Below are positions 42,950-49,596 of a DNA stretch of 64,000 nt, piece after piece (the first letter of the stretch is position 1; each line of letters opens with the position of its first letter). The DNA is taken from the NCBI GenBank assembly GCA_049568075.1, contig CP144911.1. The stretch is one strand, 5' to 3'. A program made the position numbers and the translations under genes. This stretch comes from Gottfriedia sp049568075 (GTDB taxonomy: Bacteria > Bacillota > Bacilli > Bacillales > Bacillaceae_G). Below the pieces are notes generated by a model, which worked only from the letters and a program-made list of their open reading frames with translations, did no database searches and was not told where the DNA came from.

Positions 42950-43160
42950 AAAAATGGAAGTAAATGTGACAACATATCAAAAACTAAAATATTTTTTAAT
43001 AATGAGTAAACTAGTGGTAATGAAAAAATGCTACGTCTATATATACTAGACAAAGGCATCGAAGGAAAAGGCACACTAAAAAGAATCAAGAAAAAAGCTT
43101 ATACTGGTATCAACAAGTCATCAAAAAACGGAAAAAACCTATTAAATAATGATCATCAAA
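42950..43160. other. Intergenic stretch, nothing recognised
   Basis: AT-rich; an open frame here runs through a terminator (43161-43205) and has no ribosome site, so it is not called a gene. Confidence 0.4.
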
Positions 43161-43205
43161 GAAGATGCACACAAATCAATCCCATGTGCATCTTCTTCTT
43201 TTCCA
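43161..43205 (+). terminator. Strong orphan terminator
   Basis: GAAGATGCACA / TGTGCATCTTC perfect 11-bp stem with T-rich tail and no clear gene upstream; could end a small RNA. Confidence 0.7.
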
Positions 43206-43343
43206 ATTTAAAGAATATTTTCATACTCAAAAAGAAACCTAAATCATTGCGGTCAGAACATTCTAACGATATAATAAAAAACATAAGATTTTCTAAAAAT
43301 CTCTTTCTAGACATTTCATATTTCTTAATCTTTTTTTAAAACA

Positions 43344-43364
43344 TAACTCAGTGGATAGAGCACG
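43344..43364 (+). pseudogene. tRNA fragment (D-arm)
   Basis: TAACTCAGTGGATAGAGCA closely matches the D-stem and D-loop of the intact tRNA-Arg at 43628 (TAGCTCAGTTGGATAGAGCA), but no anticodon or T-arm follows. Confidence 0.6.
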
Positions 43365-43395
43365 TTTGAATAAGCTACTTAGCGAAACTACAGCG

Positions 43396-43590
43396 CACCA
43401 ATCGAGCCACACCTTGAAATTACCTACTGAGATTGGGGTGGGAAATACGAAACTCTTATTTTAACTTATAGTATATTGCCGAGCCGCTACTTGCAATTAC
43501 ATACTGAGGCAAGGGTGGGACAGAGTAAACATATTTATGGTGAAATACCATTCGAGCTGTTCCTTGCTACTACCCCCTGAGATTGGGGTG
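43396..43590 (+). ncRNA. Three tandem copies of a 38-nt structured repeat
   Basis: Blocks 43403-43440, 43480-43517 and 43553-43590 are each exactly 38 nt and share CGAGC, CTTG, TAC, CTGAG and GGGTG at fixed positions. In each copy the six bases before GAGC pair with the six after CTGA: CCAATC/GATTGG, TTGCC/GGCAA, CCATTC/GATTGG, with compensatory changes. Spacing is 77 and 73 nt. They lie between a tRNA fragment and an intact tRNA-Arg. From memory, small hairpin motifs are reported near tRNA/rRNA genes in Bacillaceae; identity is not established. Confidence 0.65.
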
Positions 43591-43627
43591 ACAATAAGAT
43601 ATACTTATTTTAACTTTATATTAATAT

Positions 43628-43701
43628 GCGTTCGTAGCTCAGTTGGATAGAGCAACGGTTTCCGGTACCGTGTGTCGCAGGTTCGAATCCTGTCGAGCGC
43701 G
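43628..43701 (+). tRNA. tRNA-Arg (anticodon CCG)
   Basis: Acceptor GCGTTCG/CGAGCGC, D-arm GCTC...GAGC, anticodon stem ACGGT/ACCGT with loop TTCCGGT (anticodon CCG, reads CGG), T-arm GCAGG-TTCGAAT-CCTGT, discriminator G. No encoded CCA. 74 nt, complete cloverleaf. A tRNA-Arg gene lies near clpP in B. subtilis as well (from memory). Confidence 0.97.
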
Positions 43702-43711
43702 CTAAAAGAAT

Positions 43712-43764
43712 AAACCGAATGATAAAATCTGTAAATTAACAGATTTATCACTCGGTTTTTATTT
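43712..43764 (+). terminator. Terminator after tRNA-Arg
   Basis: Long stem AAACCGA-TGATAAAATCTGT / ACAGATTTATCA-TCGGTTT with a T-tail. Confidence 0.92.
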
Positions 43765-43906
43765 TTCCTCCGTTACCTCCTGAATCTCAGTACAAAATCC
43801 TACCTTTACCCTACAACTAAAGATGTACTAAAACTCCATCCAATGAAGAATGGGTTCCCTTAACTTAAAATCATATATTTAAAGTAAATAAAGGGAGGTC
43901 ATTCAA

Positions 43907-44062
43907 ATGGATATGAATTCTTGGTTTCTTGAAGAAATGGCTCAAATCAATAAAGATGAAATAGAAAGAGAATTAAAATTTAAAGAAACCTATAAACTGT
44001 ACTCAACATGTAAAAAGAAAAAATATTGCATCGACTTAAAAATCATTAAATTCTGTTTCTAA
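43907..44062 (+). CDS. 51-aa charged small protein, unknown
   Basis: Starts MDMNSWFLEEMAQINKDEIE and ends KIIKFCF; three Cys in the second half (TCKKKKYC and FCF). AAAGGGAGGT is perfectly placed before the ATG. Lies alone between the tRNA terminator and the GC-rich ncRNA. No family recognised; coding status rests on the ribosome site and the mixed charge pattern. Confidence 0.6.
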   Translation: MDMNSWFLEEMAQINKDEIERELKFKETYKLYSTCKKKKYCIDLKIIKFCF

Positions 44063-44178
44063 TCAAGAGAAGTTTAAAATCATTTTTTTAATTAGAGTCG
44101 AGTAATATTATCGATTATTTTTCCTCCTTCTATTTTTTTCCTCTATCCTTTTTCCTAAATATATGATATATTACTCTT

Positions 44179-44298
44179 TGCGATGAGCTAATTTGAGTAA
44201 GACGAGAGATATGCGCAAGCTAAACGCGCGGATGTGGCCGCCCGGTCTCTCGCCTCAAACGCATCAAGACGTCTGCTGCGGCAGGCGTCTTTCTTTTT
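44179..44298 (+). ncRNA. GC-rich structured RNA with own promoter and terminator
   Basis: An extended -10 (TGA then TATATT, 44164-44172) is followed by a ~120-nt stretch far richer in GC than its surroundings. Long-range stem TTTGAG...CGAGAGA (44192-44209) with TCTCTCG...CTCAAA (44246-44259) closes a GC-rich interior (GCGCAAGC, CGCGCGG, GGCCGCCCGG). It ends in a strong terminator (44266-44298, AAGACG...CGTCTT, T-tail). Not matched to any riboswitch I know. The DUF6509-type gene starts 52 bp later, so it may be its leader or an independent sRNA. Confidence 0.55.
44266..44298 (+). terminator. Terminator of the GC-rich RNA
   Basis: AAGACGTCTGC / GCAGGCGTCTT stem, TGCG loop, TTCTTTTT tail. Confidence 0.9.
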
Positions 44299-44350
44299 GT
44301 CCATTCCTTTGTGTATAATAGTACATATTAAAATTGAAGGGAATGTTTTT

Positions 44351-44644
44351 GTGTTAACGATTGCAGAATACACTGTAGAAGAAATAAAAGATCCATTTGG
44401 TATCATTGAAGGTGATCGATATGAGTTTATTCTTTATATCAATGTACCAGAGGATGATGAATTATTTAATGAAAAAGGTATATACATAAAAGTGCTTTTT
44501 GGAGTAAAAGGTGAAGAGTCGAAATTAATTAAATATGACTTGTATGAAGCTGAGTCTAATCAGTATTTAGATTTTGATTTGGAAGAAGATGAAGAAAAAG
44601 AAGTATTTGAATTTTGTAAAACTCATTTAACAGTTGAAGATTAA
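44351..44644 (+). CDS. DUF6509-type acidic cytosolic protein
   Basis: 97 aa, strongly acidic: LTIAEYTVEEIKDPFGIIEGD, then EFILYINVPEDDELF and a C-terminal DLEEDEEKEVFEF. It resembles a small conserved Bacillus family (DUF6509 from memory), function unknown. GTG start with AAGGGA upstream; the longer frame from 44234 runs through the terminator and is not used. A TATAAT at 44314-44319 with a poor -35 may drive it. Confidence 0.65.
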   Translation: MLTIAEYTVEEIKDPFGIIEGDRYEFILYINVPEDDELFNEKGIYIKVLFGVKGEESKLIKYDLYEAESNQYLDFDLEEDEEKEVFEFCKTHLTVED

Positions 44645-44661
44645 TATTAATGTGTTGTTGA

Positions 44662-44769
44662 ATGACACACTTTAGTTTAGGGAATCGTTTAGATTGAGTA
44701 ATTTGGCAACACACTATTTTGTGATTGTAAACACAGTACCAATTGAGCTTACACACTGATAAAACACTA
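44662..44769 (+). promoter_or_regulatory. Candidate activator sites (UAS) for PTS operon 1
   Basis: ACACACTT (44665), ACACACTA (44709), ACACACTG (44751) and AAACACTA (44762) are spaced 44, 42 and 11 bp apart, close to whole helical turns, and lie about 100-200 bp upstream of a sigma-54 promoter. Confidence 0.6.
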
Positions 44770-44798
44770 ATATTTTGAATAAATGTTTCGTCTTGAGG

Positions 44799-44824
44799 AC
44801 CTTGATTTATCAAGGTTTTTTTGT
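44799..44824 (+). terminator. Terminator between the UAS cluster and the sigma-54 promoter
   Basis: ACCTTGA / TCAAGGT stem and T7; isolates PTS operon 1 from upstream read-through. Confidence 0.8.
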
Positions 44825-44856
44825 TGTGTTTTTAAATAGAAAGATTTTTTAGAATA

Positions 44857-44873
44857 TTGGCATAGAATTTGCA
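44857..44873 (+). promoter_or_regulatory. Sigma-54 promoter of PTS operon 1
   Basis: TTGGCAT-N5-TTGCA, GG and GC separated by exactly 10 bp (-24/-12). The only expected activator, a LevR/CelR-type protein, and sigma-54 are coded downstream in this window. Confidence 0.9.
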
Positions 44874-44937
44874 ATATTTAAATTGATTCATAACTTGTCC
44901 TTGTAACGCGTAATTCTTTTGTCATTATTTGTAAAAA

Positions 44938-44951
44938 TGTAAGCGTTTCAT
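44938..44951 (+). promoter_or_regulatory. cre-like site in the leader of PTS operon 1
   Basis: TGTAAGCGTTTCA, similar to a CcpA cre but one base short of the standard 14-mer. The same 13-bp form (TGTAAGCGYTWCA) recurs in the second operon leader at 47440. Confidence 0.6.
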
Positions 44952-44978
44952 CGACGAGGAAAATTGAGGAGGTGTAGG

Positions 44979-45281
44979 ATGAATATCTTATTGGTATGTT
45001 CTGCAGGAATGTCGACTAGTCTACTTGTTACAAAAATGGAACAAGCAGCTAAGGCAAAAGGAATTGAGGCAACAATATGGGCTGTTGCTGGTGATGAGGC
45101 AAAAGAAAATTTAGTCAAAGCGGATGTATTACTTCTTGGTCCTCAGGTTCGTTATCTAGTCTCAGAAATGAAAAAGTTAGCTGAACCTAAAGGGATACCA
45201 GTAGATACGATTAATCCAGTGCATTATGGATTGATGAATGGTGAAGCTGTGCTGGAAATGGCTTTAAATTTGAAAAAATAA
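44979..45281 (+). CDS. PTS lactose/cellobiose-family IIB component (operon 1)
   Basis: 100 aa, cytosolic phosphotransfer protein. Active-site Cys7 in LLVCSAGMSTSLLVTKM, followed by VLLLGPQVRYL and the NPVHYGLMNG end typical of IIB-cel. ATG 44979 has GAGGAGGTG five bases upstream. First gene of a IIB-IIC-IIA operon; nearly identical in plan to the copy at 47479. Substrate beta-glucoside or chitobiose. Confidence 0.93.
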   Translation: MNILLVCSAGMSTSLLVTKMEQAAKAKGIEATIWAVAGDEAKENLVKADVLLLGPQVRYLVSEMKKLAEPKGIPVDTINPVHYGLMNGEAVLEMALNLKK

Positions 45282-45325
45282 AACGGGGAATTAAAAATCT
45301 AGAGAGAAAAGAAGGTGTATTTTGA

Positions 45326-46681
45326 ATGATGCGTTTTGCTGAAAAGTATATAATGCCTGCCGCAGCGAAGTTTGGTAATCAACGTCATTTGTTAGCGATC
45401 CGTGATGCGTTAATTGGAATGATTGCCATTACGATGATTGGAGCTTTTGCTGTACTTATTAATAACTTAGGTGGCGCAATCCACGGCTACGATAAAATGA
45501 TGGAAACAGTCTTTGGTGCAAACTGGAAAACACTAGGCAGTGATATTTGGTGGGGAACATTTGCATTTATGACAGTATTTGCCGTAGTAGGGATCGCGCA
45601 TAGATTAGCTCGTTCTTATGGTGATGAAGGTTTTGAAGCAATGCTTGTTGCATTAGCGTGTTACTTTGTACTTGTTCCCCAATCATTAGCTGCAGTATCT
45701 GTTACGTTAAATGGTGGTAAGACAGCTACAGGTGGAACTTGGGGATTTATTAGTTGGAATTCATTAAACTCAACGGCTTTATTTACAGGAATTATCGTTG
45801 CGATTGTTGCGACTGAAATTTTTGTTCGTTTAGCTAGAGTGAAACAATTAGTTATTAAATTACCAGATGGCGTTCCACCTGCAGTATCAAAAGCATTTGC
45901 AAAGTTGTTACCAGGTATGTTAACAATCTTTATCGTTGCATTAATTGGCTTATTGTTCAGATTATACATTTCGAACGGCGTATTCTTTAATGATTGGTTA
46001 AATTCAGTTCTTGTAAAACCATTAACTGATGCAGCTGATTCATTAGGATTTGCAGTTGCGATTGCATTCTTTGTCCATTTCTTCTGGGCGATTGGATTAC
46101 ATGGTCCAAATATTTTAGGGGGGATTACAACTCCTTTATTAACAACTCTAGGTAACCATAACATCGATTTATATGCAAAAGGTGTGACAGATCTAGATAA
46201 GTATTCAGTCTTAGCAGGGCCATTCTTAGATGCATTCGTATATATGGGTGGATCAGGTACTACAATTGGTTTACTTGTTGCAATGTTCTTAGTTAACCGT
46301 AAACGTCATAAACAGATGATTGCTTTAGGAACACCTCCAGGATTATTTAATATTAATGAACCAATTATTTTCGGTTTACCAATCGTGTTAAACCCAGTAT
46401 GGTTAATACCATTTATCTGTACTCCAATTGTTTTAACCATTATTTCTTATTTAGCTGTTCAATCACATATTGTTTTCCCAGTTGTTTCTACAATCCCTTG
46501 GGTAACTCCACCAGTAATAGGTGGCTATTTAGCAACAGGTGGTCATTGGAGCGGTGCAGTTTTATCGCTTGTAAACGTAGCGATTTCAATCGTTATTTAC
46601 TTACCGTTCGTTGTAGTAGCAGAAAGAATGGAAGCTAGAAAATCAACAGAAACGACAAGTAGTAATTCATTAAATGTATAA
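45326..46681 (+). CDS. PTS lactose/cellobiose-family IIC component (operon 1)
   Basis: 451-aa membrane permease with about ten membrane segments. Family stretches: NQRHLLAIRDALIGMIAITM, HFFWAIGLHGPNILGGI, FNINEPIIFGLP and PWVTPPVIGGYLATGGHW. GAAGGTG precedes ATG 45326. The paralogue at 47826 matches it over the full length with scattered differences, mostly in the ~130-150 region. Confidence 0.95.
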   Translation: MMRFAEKYIMPAAAKFGNQRHLLAIRDALIGMIAITMIGAFAVLINNLGGAIHGYDKMMETVFGANWKTLGSDIWWGTFAFMTVFAVVGIAHRLARSYGDEGFEAMLVALACYFVLVPQSLAAVSVTLNGGKTATGGTWGFISWNSLNSTALFTGIIVAIVATEIFVRLARVKQLVIKLPDGVPPAVSKAFAKLLPGMLTIFIVALIGLLFRLYISNGVFFNDWLNSVLVKPLTDAADSLGFAVAIAFFVHFFWAIGLHGPNILGGITTPLLTTLGNHNIDLYAKGVTDLDKYSVLAGPFLDAFVYMGGSGTTIGLLVAMFLVNRKRHKQMIALGTPPGLFNINEPIIFGLPIVLNPVWLIPFICTPIVLTIISYLAVQSHIVFPVVSTIPWVTPPVIGGYLATGGHWSGAVLSLVNVAISIVIYLPFVVVAERMEARKSTETTSSNSLNV

Positions 46682-46706
46682 TAGAATGTGAAGGAGAAGA
46701 GTGCAA

Positions 46707-47027
46707 ATGCCTACCGACACAAATAATGAACAAATTGCATTTCAGCTTATATTACATTCCGGTAATGCTAAGAGCTTATTAATGGAAGCTATGTATAAAG
46801 CCCGTGATGGAGAGTTCGAGGAAGCTCGTAGAAAAGTAAACGAGGCAAATGCCGAACTTAGGCTGGCTCATCATTCACAAACTTCACTTATACAAAGTGA
46901 AGCAGGAGGGCAACAATACAAAATTAATATTCTTTTAGTACATGCACAGGATCATTTAATGAACACTTTAACAACAAGAGATTTAGTAGAAGAAATTATT
47001 TATTTACATGAGAAAATTTCACTCTAA
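46707..47027 (+). CDS. PTS lactose/cellobiose-family IIA component (operon 1)
   Basis: 106-aa helical trimer protein. Phospho-acceptor His79 in LLVHAQDHLMN; also ELRLAHHSQTSLIQ. AAGGAG is better placed for ATG 46707 than GTG 46701. Closes operon 1, which has no hydrolase gene of its own; a terminator follows. Confidence 0.93.
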   Translation: MPTDTNNEQIAFQLILHSGNAKSLLMEAMYKARDGEFEEARRKVNEANAELRLAHHSQTSLIQSEAGGQQYKINILLVHAQDHLMNTLTTRDLVEEIIYLHEKISL

Positions 47028-47034
47028 TTATTGA

Positions 47035-47076
47035 TAAAAAAGTGGTGTAGATTAATTCTACATCACTTTTTTTCAT
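47035..47076 (+). terminator. Terminator of PTS operon 1
   Basis: AAAAAAGTG-TGTAGA / TCTACA-CACTTTTTT stem with T-tail. Confidence 0.92.
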
Positions 47077-47119
47077 AGATCACATAGAACAAAATGTATA
47101 ATTTAAGTAAGGATCGTAA

Positions 47120-47227
47120 AGTGTTTTAAAACACTACAATAAAGTACATATAAATCACGACACACTAACAGGGTAATAACACACTAAAACAATTTAAGGA
47201 GATTGACGAACAATATTTAACACACTA
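47120..47227 (+). promoter_or_regulatory. Candidate activator sites (UAS) for PTS operon 2
   Basis: A 16-bp palindrome AGTGTTTTAAAACACT (47120-47135) plus ACACACTA at 47160, 47179 and 47220. Successive starts (counting the palindrome's right half, 47129) are 31, 19 and 41 bp apart, near 3, 2 and 4 helical turns. All lie 120-240 bp upstream of the sigma-54 promoter. Confidence 0.65.
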
Positions 47228-47343
47228 GATGTTTTAAGTTACTTTCCTTTTAAAGTAAAGAAAAAAGATTTCATAATGATGAGTCCTTATAGGACAAGGT
47301 TTCAATGAGTAAATGATCTTATTTTTGAAAATGTCAGAAAAAG

Positions 47344-47360
47344 TTGGCACGCCATTTGCT
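47344..47360 (+). promoter_or_regulatory. Sigma-54 promoter of PTS operon 2
   Basis: TTGGCAC-N5-TTGCT, a full match to the -24/-12 consensus with 10 bp between GG and GC. Confidence 0.92.
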
Positions 47361-47439
47361 ATATAAATAGTGTACAAAATAAATAAATAAATAAATTTGT
47401 AGATGCTACAGGGGACTGTTTCTTACTTTCAAACAAACC

Positions 47440-47452
47440 TGTAAGCGCTACA
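47440..47452 (+). promoter_or_regulatory. cre-like site in the leader of PTS operon 2
   Basis: TGTAAGCGCTACA, the 13-bp form also seen in the first operon leader. Confidence 0.5.
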
Positions 47453-47478
47453 CTAATTCTAATACTGGAGGAATAACA

Positions 47479-47781
47479 ATGAATATTTTATTAGCTTGTT
47501 CAGCAGGAATGTCTACTAGTTTACTAGTAACCAAAATGGAGGATGCAGCAAAAGCAAAAGGGATTGAAGTGAAGATTTGGGCAGTTTCGGGTGATGCTGC
47601 AAAAGAAAACTTAGATAAAGCAGATGTTCTTTTATTAGGACCACAAGTACGTTATTTAGCTGCTGAAATGAAAAAAGTTGCCGAGCCAAAAGGGATACCA
47701 GTTGATGTAATCAATCCAGTACATTATGGACTTATGAATGGTGAAGCTGTTTTAGAATTAGCACTTAGTTTAAAAAAATAG
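47479..47781 (+). CDS. PTS lactose/cellobiose-family IIB component (operon 2)
   Basis: 100 aa; active-site Cys7 in LLACSAGMSTSLLVTKM. Same length and layout as the IIB at 44979, differing at scattered positions (e.g. VKIWAVSGDAAKENLDK against TIWAVAGDEAKENLVK). TGGAGG before the ATG. Heads the longer operon that also carries the hydrolase and deacetylase genes. Confidence 0.93.
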   Translation: MNILLACSAGMSTSLLVTKMEDAAKAKGIEVKIWAVSGDAAKENLDKADVLLLGPQVRYLAAEMKKVAEPKGIPVDVINPVHYGLMNGEAVLELALSLKK

Positions 47782-47825
47782 TCATGTACGTTGCATACAT
47801 TTTAAACAAAAGGGAGTCTTAAAAA

Positions 47826-49181
47826 ATGATGAATTTTGTAGATAGATATATAATGCCAGCTGCAGCAAAGTTCGGTAACCAACGTCATTTATTAGCAATA
47901 CGCGATGCGTTAATCGGGATGATTGCCATTACAATGGTCGGCTCATTTGCAGTTTTATTTAATAATTTAGGTGGAGCGATCAAAGGTTACGACAAAATGA
48001 TGGAAGCTCTTTTTGGAGTGAATTGGAAAACACTTGGCAGTGATATTTGGTGGGGAACATTTGCATTTATGACTGTATTTGCAGTTGTAGGGATTGCTTA
48101 TAAATTAGCTCGTTCTTATGGTGATGAAGGATTTGAAGCAATGCTTGTCGCATTAGCGTCATATTTTGTACTAGTGCCACAAACATTAAACACTGTAACG
48201 GTTACATTAGAAAATGGAAAAACGGCTACTGGTAGTGTTTGGGGGTTAGTGAACTCTACTTATACTAATTCAACTGCACTTTTTACCGGAATAATCGTTG
48301 CCATTATTGCAACAGAAATTTTTGTTCGCCTATCAAGAATAAAGCAATTAGTTATTAAATTACCAGATGGTGTACCACCAGCAGTTTCCAAAGCATTTGC
48401 AAAGCTATTACCAGGTATGCTTACAATCTTTGTGATCGCGATTGTTGGATTGTTATTCAGATTATATTTATCGGATGGAGTATATTTTAATGATTGGTTA
48501 AGCTCAGTACTTGTTAAGCCATTAACGAATGCTGCAGACTCTTTACCGTTTGCAATCGGTATAGCATTCTTTATTCATTTCTTCTGGATGCTTGGCTTAC
48601 ATGGACCAAATATACTAGGTGGAATTACGACACCATTATTTACAGCTTTAGGAAATGAAAATATTGATTTAGCAGCAAAAGGTGTTACAAAGTGGAGTGA
48701 ATACAATGTAATGGCTGGCCAGTTCTTTGATGCATTTGTATTCTTAGGTGGATCAGGTGCTACGTTAGGGTTAATCATTTCAATGATATTAATAAATCGA
48801 AAACGTAATAAACAAATGATTGGATTAGGTGGGGCACCAGGTTTATTCCAAATTAATGAACCAGTTCTTTTCGGATTGCCAATCGTGTTAAATCCAATGT
48901 GGTTAATTCCATTCATTGGTACACCAATTATCTTAACAGTTATTTCATATTTAGCGATTTCTTTAGGGATGGTTCACCCAGTAACTACGAATATTCCATG
49001 GGTAACACCACCAATTTTAGGTGGCTGGTTGATTACAGGGGGACATTGGACAGGTGCAGCCTTAGCAGCATTTAACTTAGTGATCTCTGTGGTCATCTAT
49101 TTACCTTTTGTTGCATTACAAAGACGAATGGAATCTAAAAAAATAAGAGAAGCAGCAAATAATCAAAGTGCTGCAATGTAA
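47826..49181 (+). CDS. PTS lactose/cellobiose-family IIC component (operon 2)
   Basis: 451-aa permease, paralogue of the IIC at 45326. HFFWMLGLHGPNILGGI, FQINEPVLFGLP and PWVTPPILGGWLITGGHW are the conserved sugar-channel segments. The region around residues 125-150 (TLNTVTVTLENGKTATGSVW) and the C-terminal tail are the most changed relative to copy 1, as expected for a change in specificity or drift. Confidence 0.95.
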   Translation: MMNFVDRYIMPAAAKFGNQRHLLAIRDALIGMIAITMVGSFAVLFNNLGGAIKGYDKMMEALFGVNWKTLGSDIWWGTFAFMTVFAVVGIAYKLARSYGDEGFEAMLVALASYFVLVPQTLNTVTVTLENGKTATGSVWGLVNSTYTNSTALFTGIIVAIIATEIFVRLSRIKQLVIKLPDGVPPAVSKAFAKLLPGMLTIFVIAIVGLLFRLYLSDGVYFNDWLSSVLVKPLTNAADSLPFAIGIAFFIHFFWMLGLHGPNILGGITTPLFTALGNENIDLAAKGVTKWSEYNVMAGQFFDAFVFLGGSGATLGLIISMILINRKRNKQMIGLGGAPGLFQINEPVLFGLPIVLNPMWLIPFIGTPIILTVISYLAISLGMVHPVTTNIPWVTPPILGGWLITGGHWTGAALAAFNLVISVVIYLPFVALQRRMESKKIREAANNQSAAM

Positions 49182-49203
49182 GGCAGTTTGAGGAGGATAC
49201 GAA

Positions 49204-49524
49204 ATGAGTACTTTAACGACAATTGAGCAAACAGCATTCGAATTAATCTTACACGCAGGAAACGCAAAAAGCTCATTAATGGAAGGTATGCAGGCTGCTC
49301 GAGCGGGTAATTTAGAAGAAGCAAATAGTAAGATTGAAGAAGCAAAGAAAGAATTAAATCTTGCGCATCAGGCACAAACTTCATTAATTCAAGGTGAAGC
49401 ACGTGGAGAGAATGTTGAATTAAGTATCTTATTAATTCATGCTCAAGATCATTTAATGAATGCATTAACGATGAGAGATTTAGTAGTAGAAATAATTTTC
49501 CTACACGAAAAATTAAATAAATAA
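49204..49524 (+). CDS. PTS lactose/cellobiose-family IIA component (operon 2)
   Basis: 106 aa; phospho-acceptor His in LLIHAQDHLMNALT. GAGGA precedes the ATG. 22 bp after IIC and 72 bp before the GH4 gene, with an intercistronic hairpin between them. Confidence 0.93.
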   Translation: MSTLTTIEQTAFELILHAGNAKSSLMEGMQAARAGNLEEANSKIEEAKKELNLAHQAQTSLIQGEARGENVELSILLIHAQDHLMNALTMRDLVVEIIFLHEKLNK

Positions 49525-49532
49525 GAGAAAAT

Positions 49533-49572
49533 AGAAAAGTAGTTTTCTAGAATGACCGGGCTACTTTTCTCC
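49533..49572 (+). terminator. Intercistronic hairpin in PTS operon 2
   Basis: AGAAAAGTAG / CTACTTTTCT 10-bp stem with an 18-nt loop and only a weak T-tail; more likely an mRNA stability or attenuation element than a full stop. Confidence 0.55.
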
Positions 49573-49596
49573 TATCATATAGAAGGAGTGAAGAAA

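Noticed and set aside
43028..43339. 103-codon open frame on the plus strand
   Set aside because: No ribosome binding site, and a strong terminator hairpin (43161-43205) lies inside it; composition is non-coding.
43396..43590. CRISPR array for the three 38-nt repeats
   Set aside because: Repeats are degenerate, spacers include shared sequence, only three copies, and no cas genes are present.
44179..44298. ZTP (pfl) riboswitch for the GC-rich RNA
   Set aside because: Only the CCGCCCGG patch is similar; the other ZTP signature segments are missing and no purine or folate gene follows.
44701..44725. Additional sigma-54 promoter (TTTGGCAACAC...)
   Set aside because: No GC at the -12 position with 10-bp spacing.
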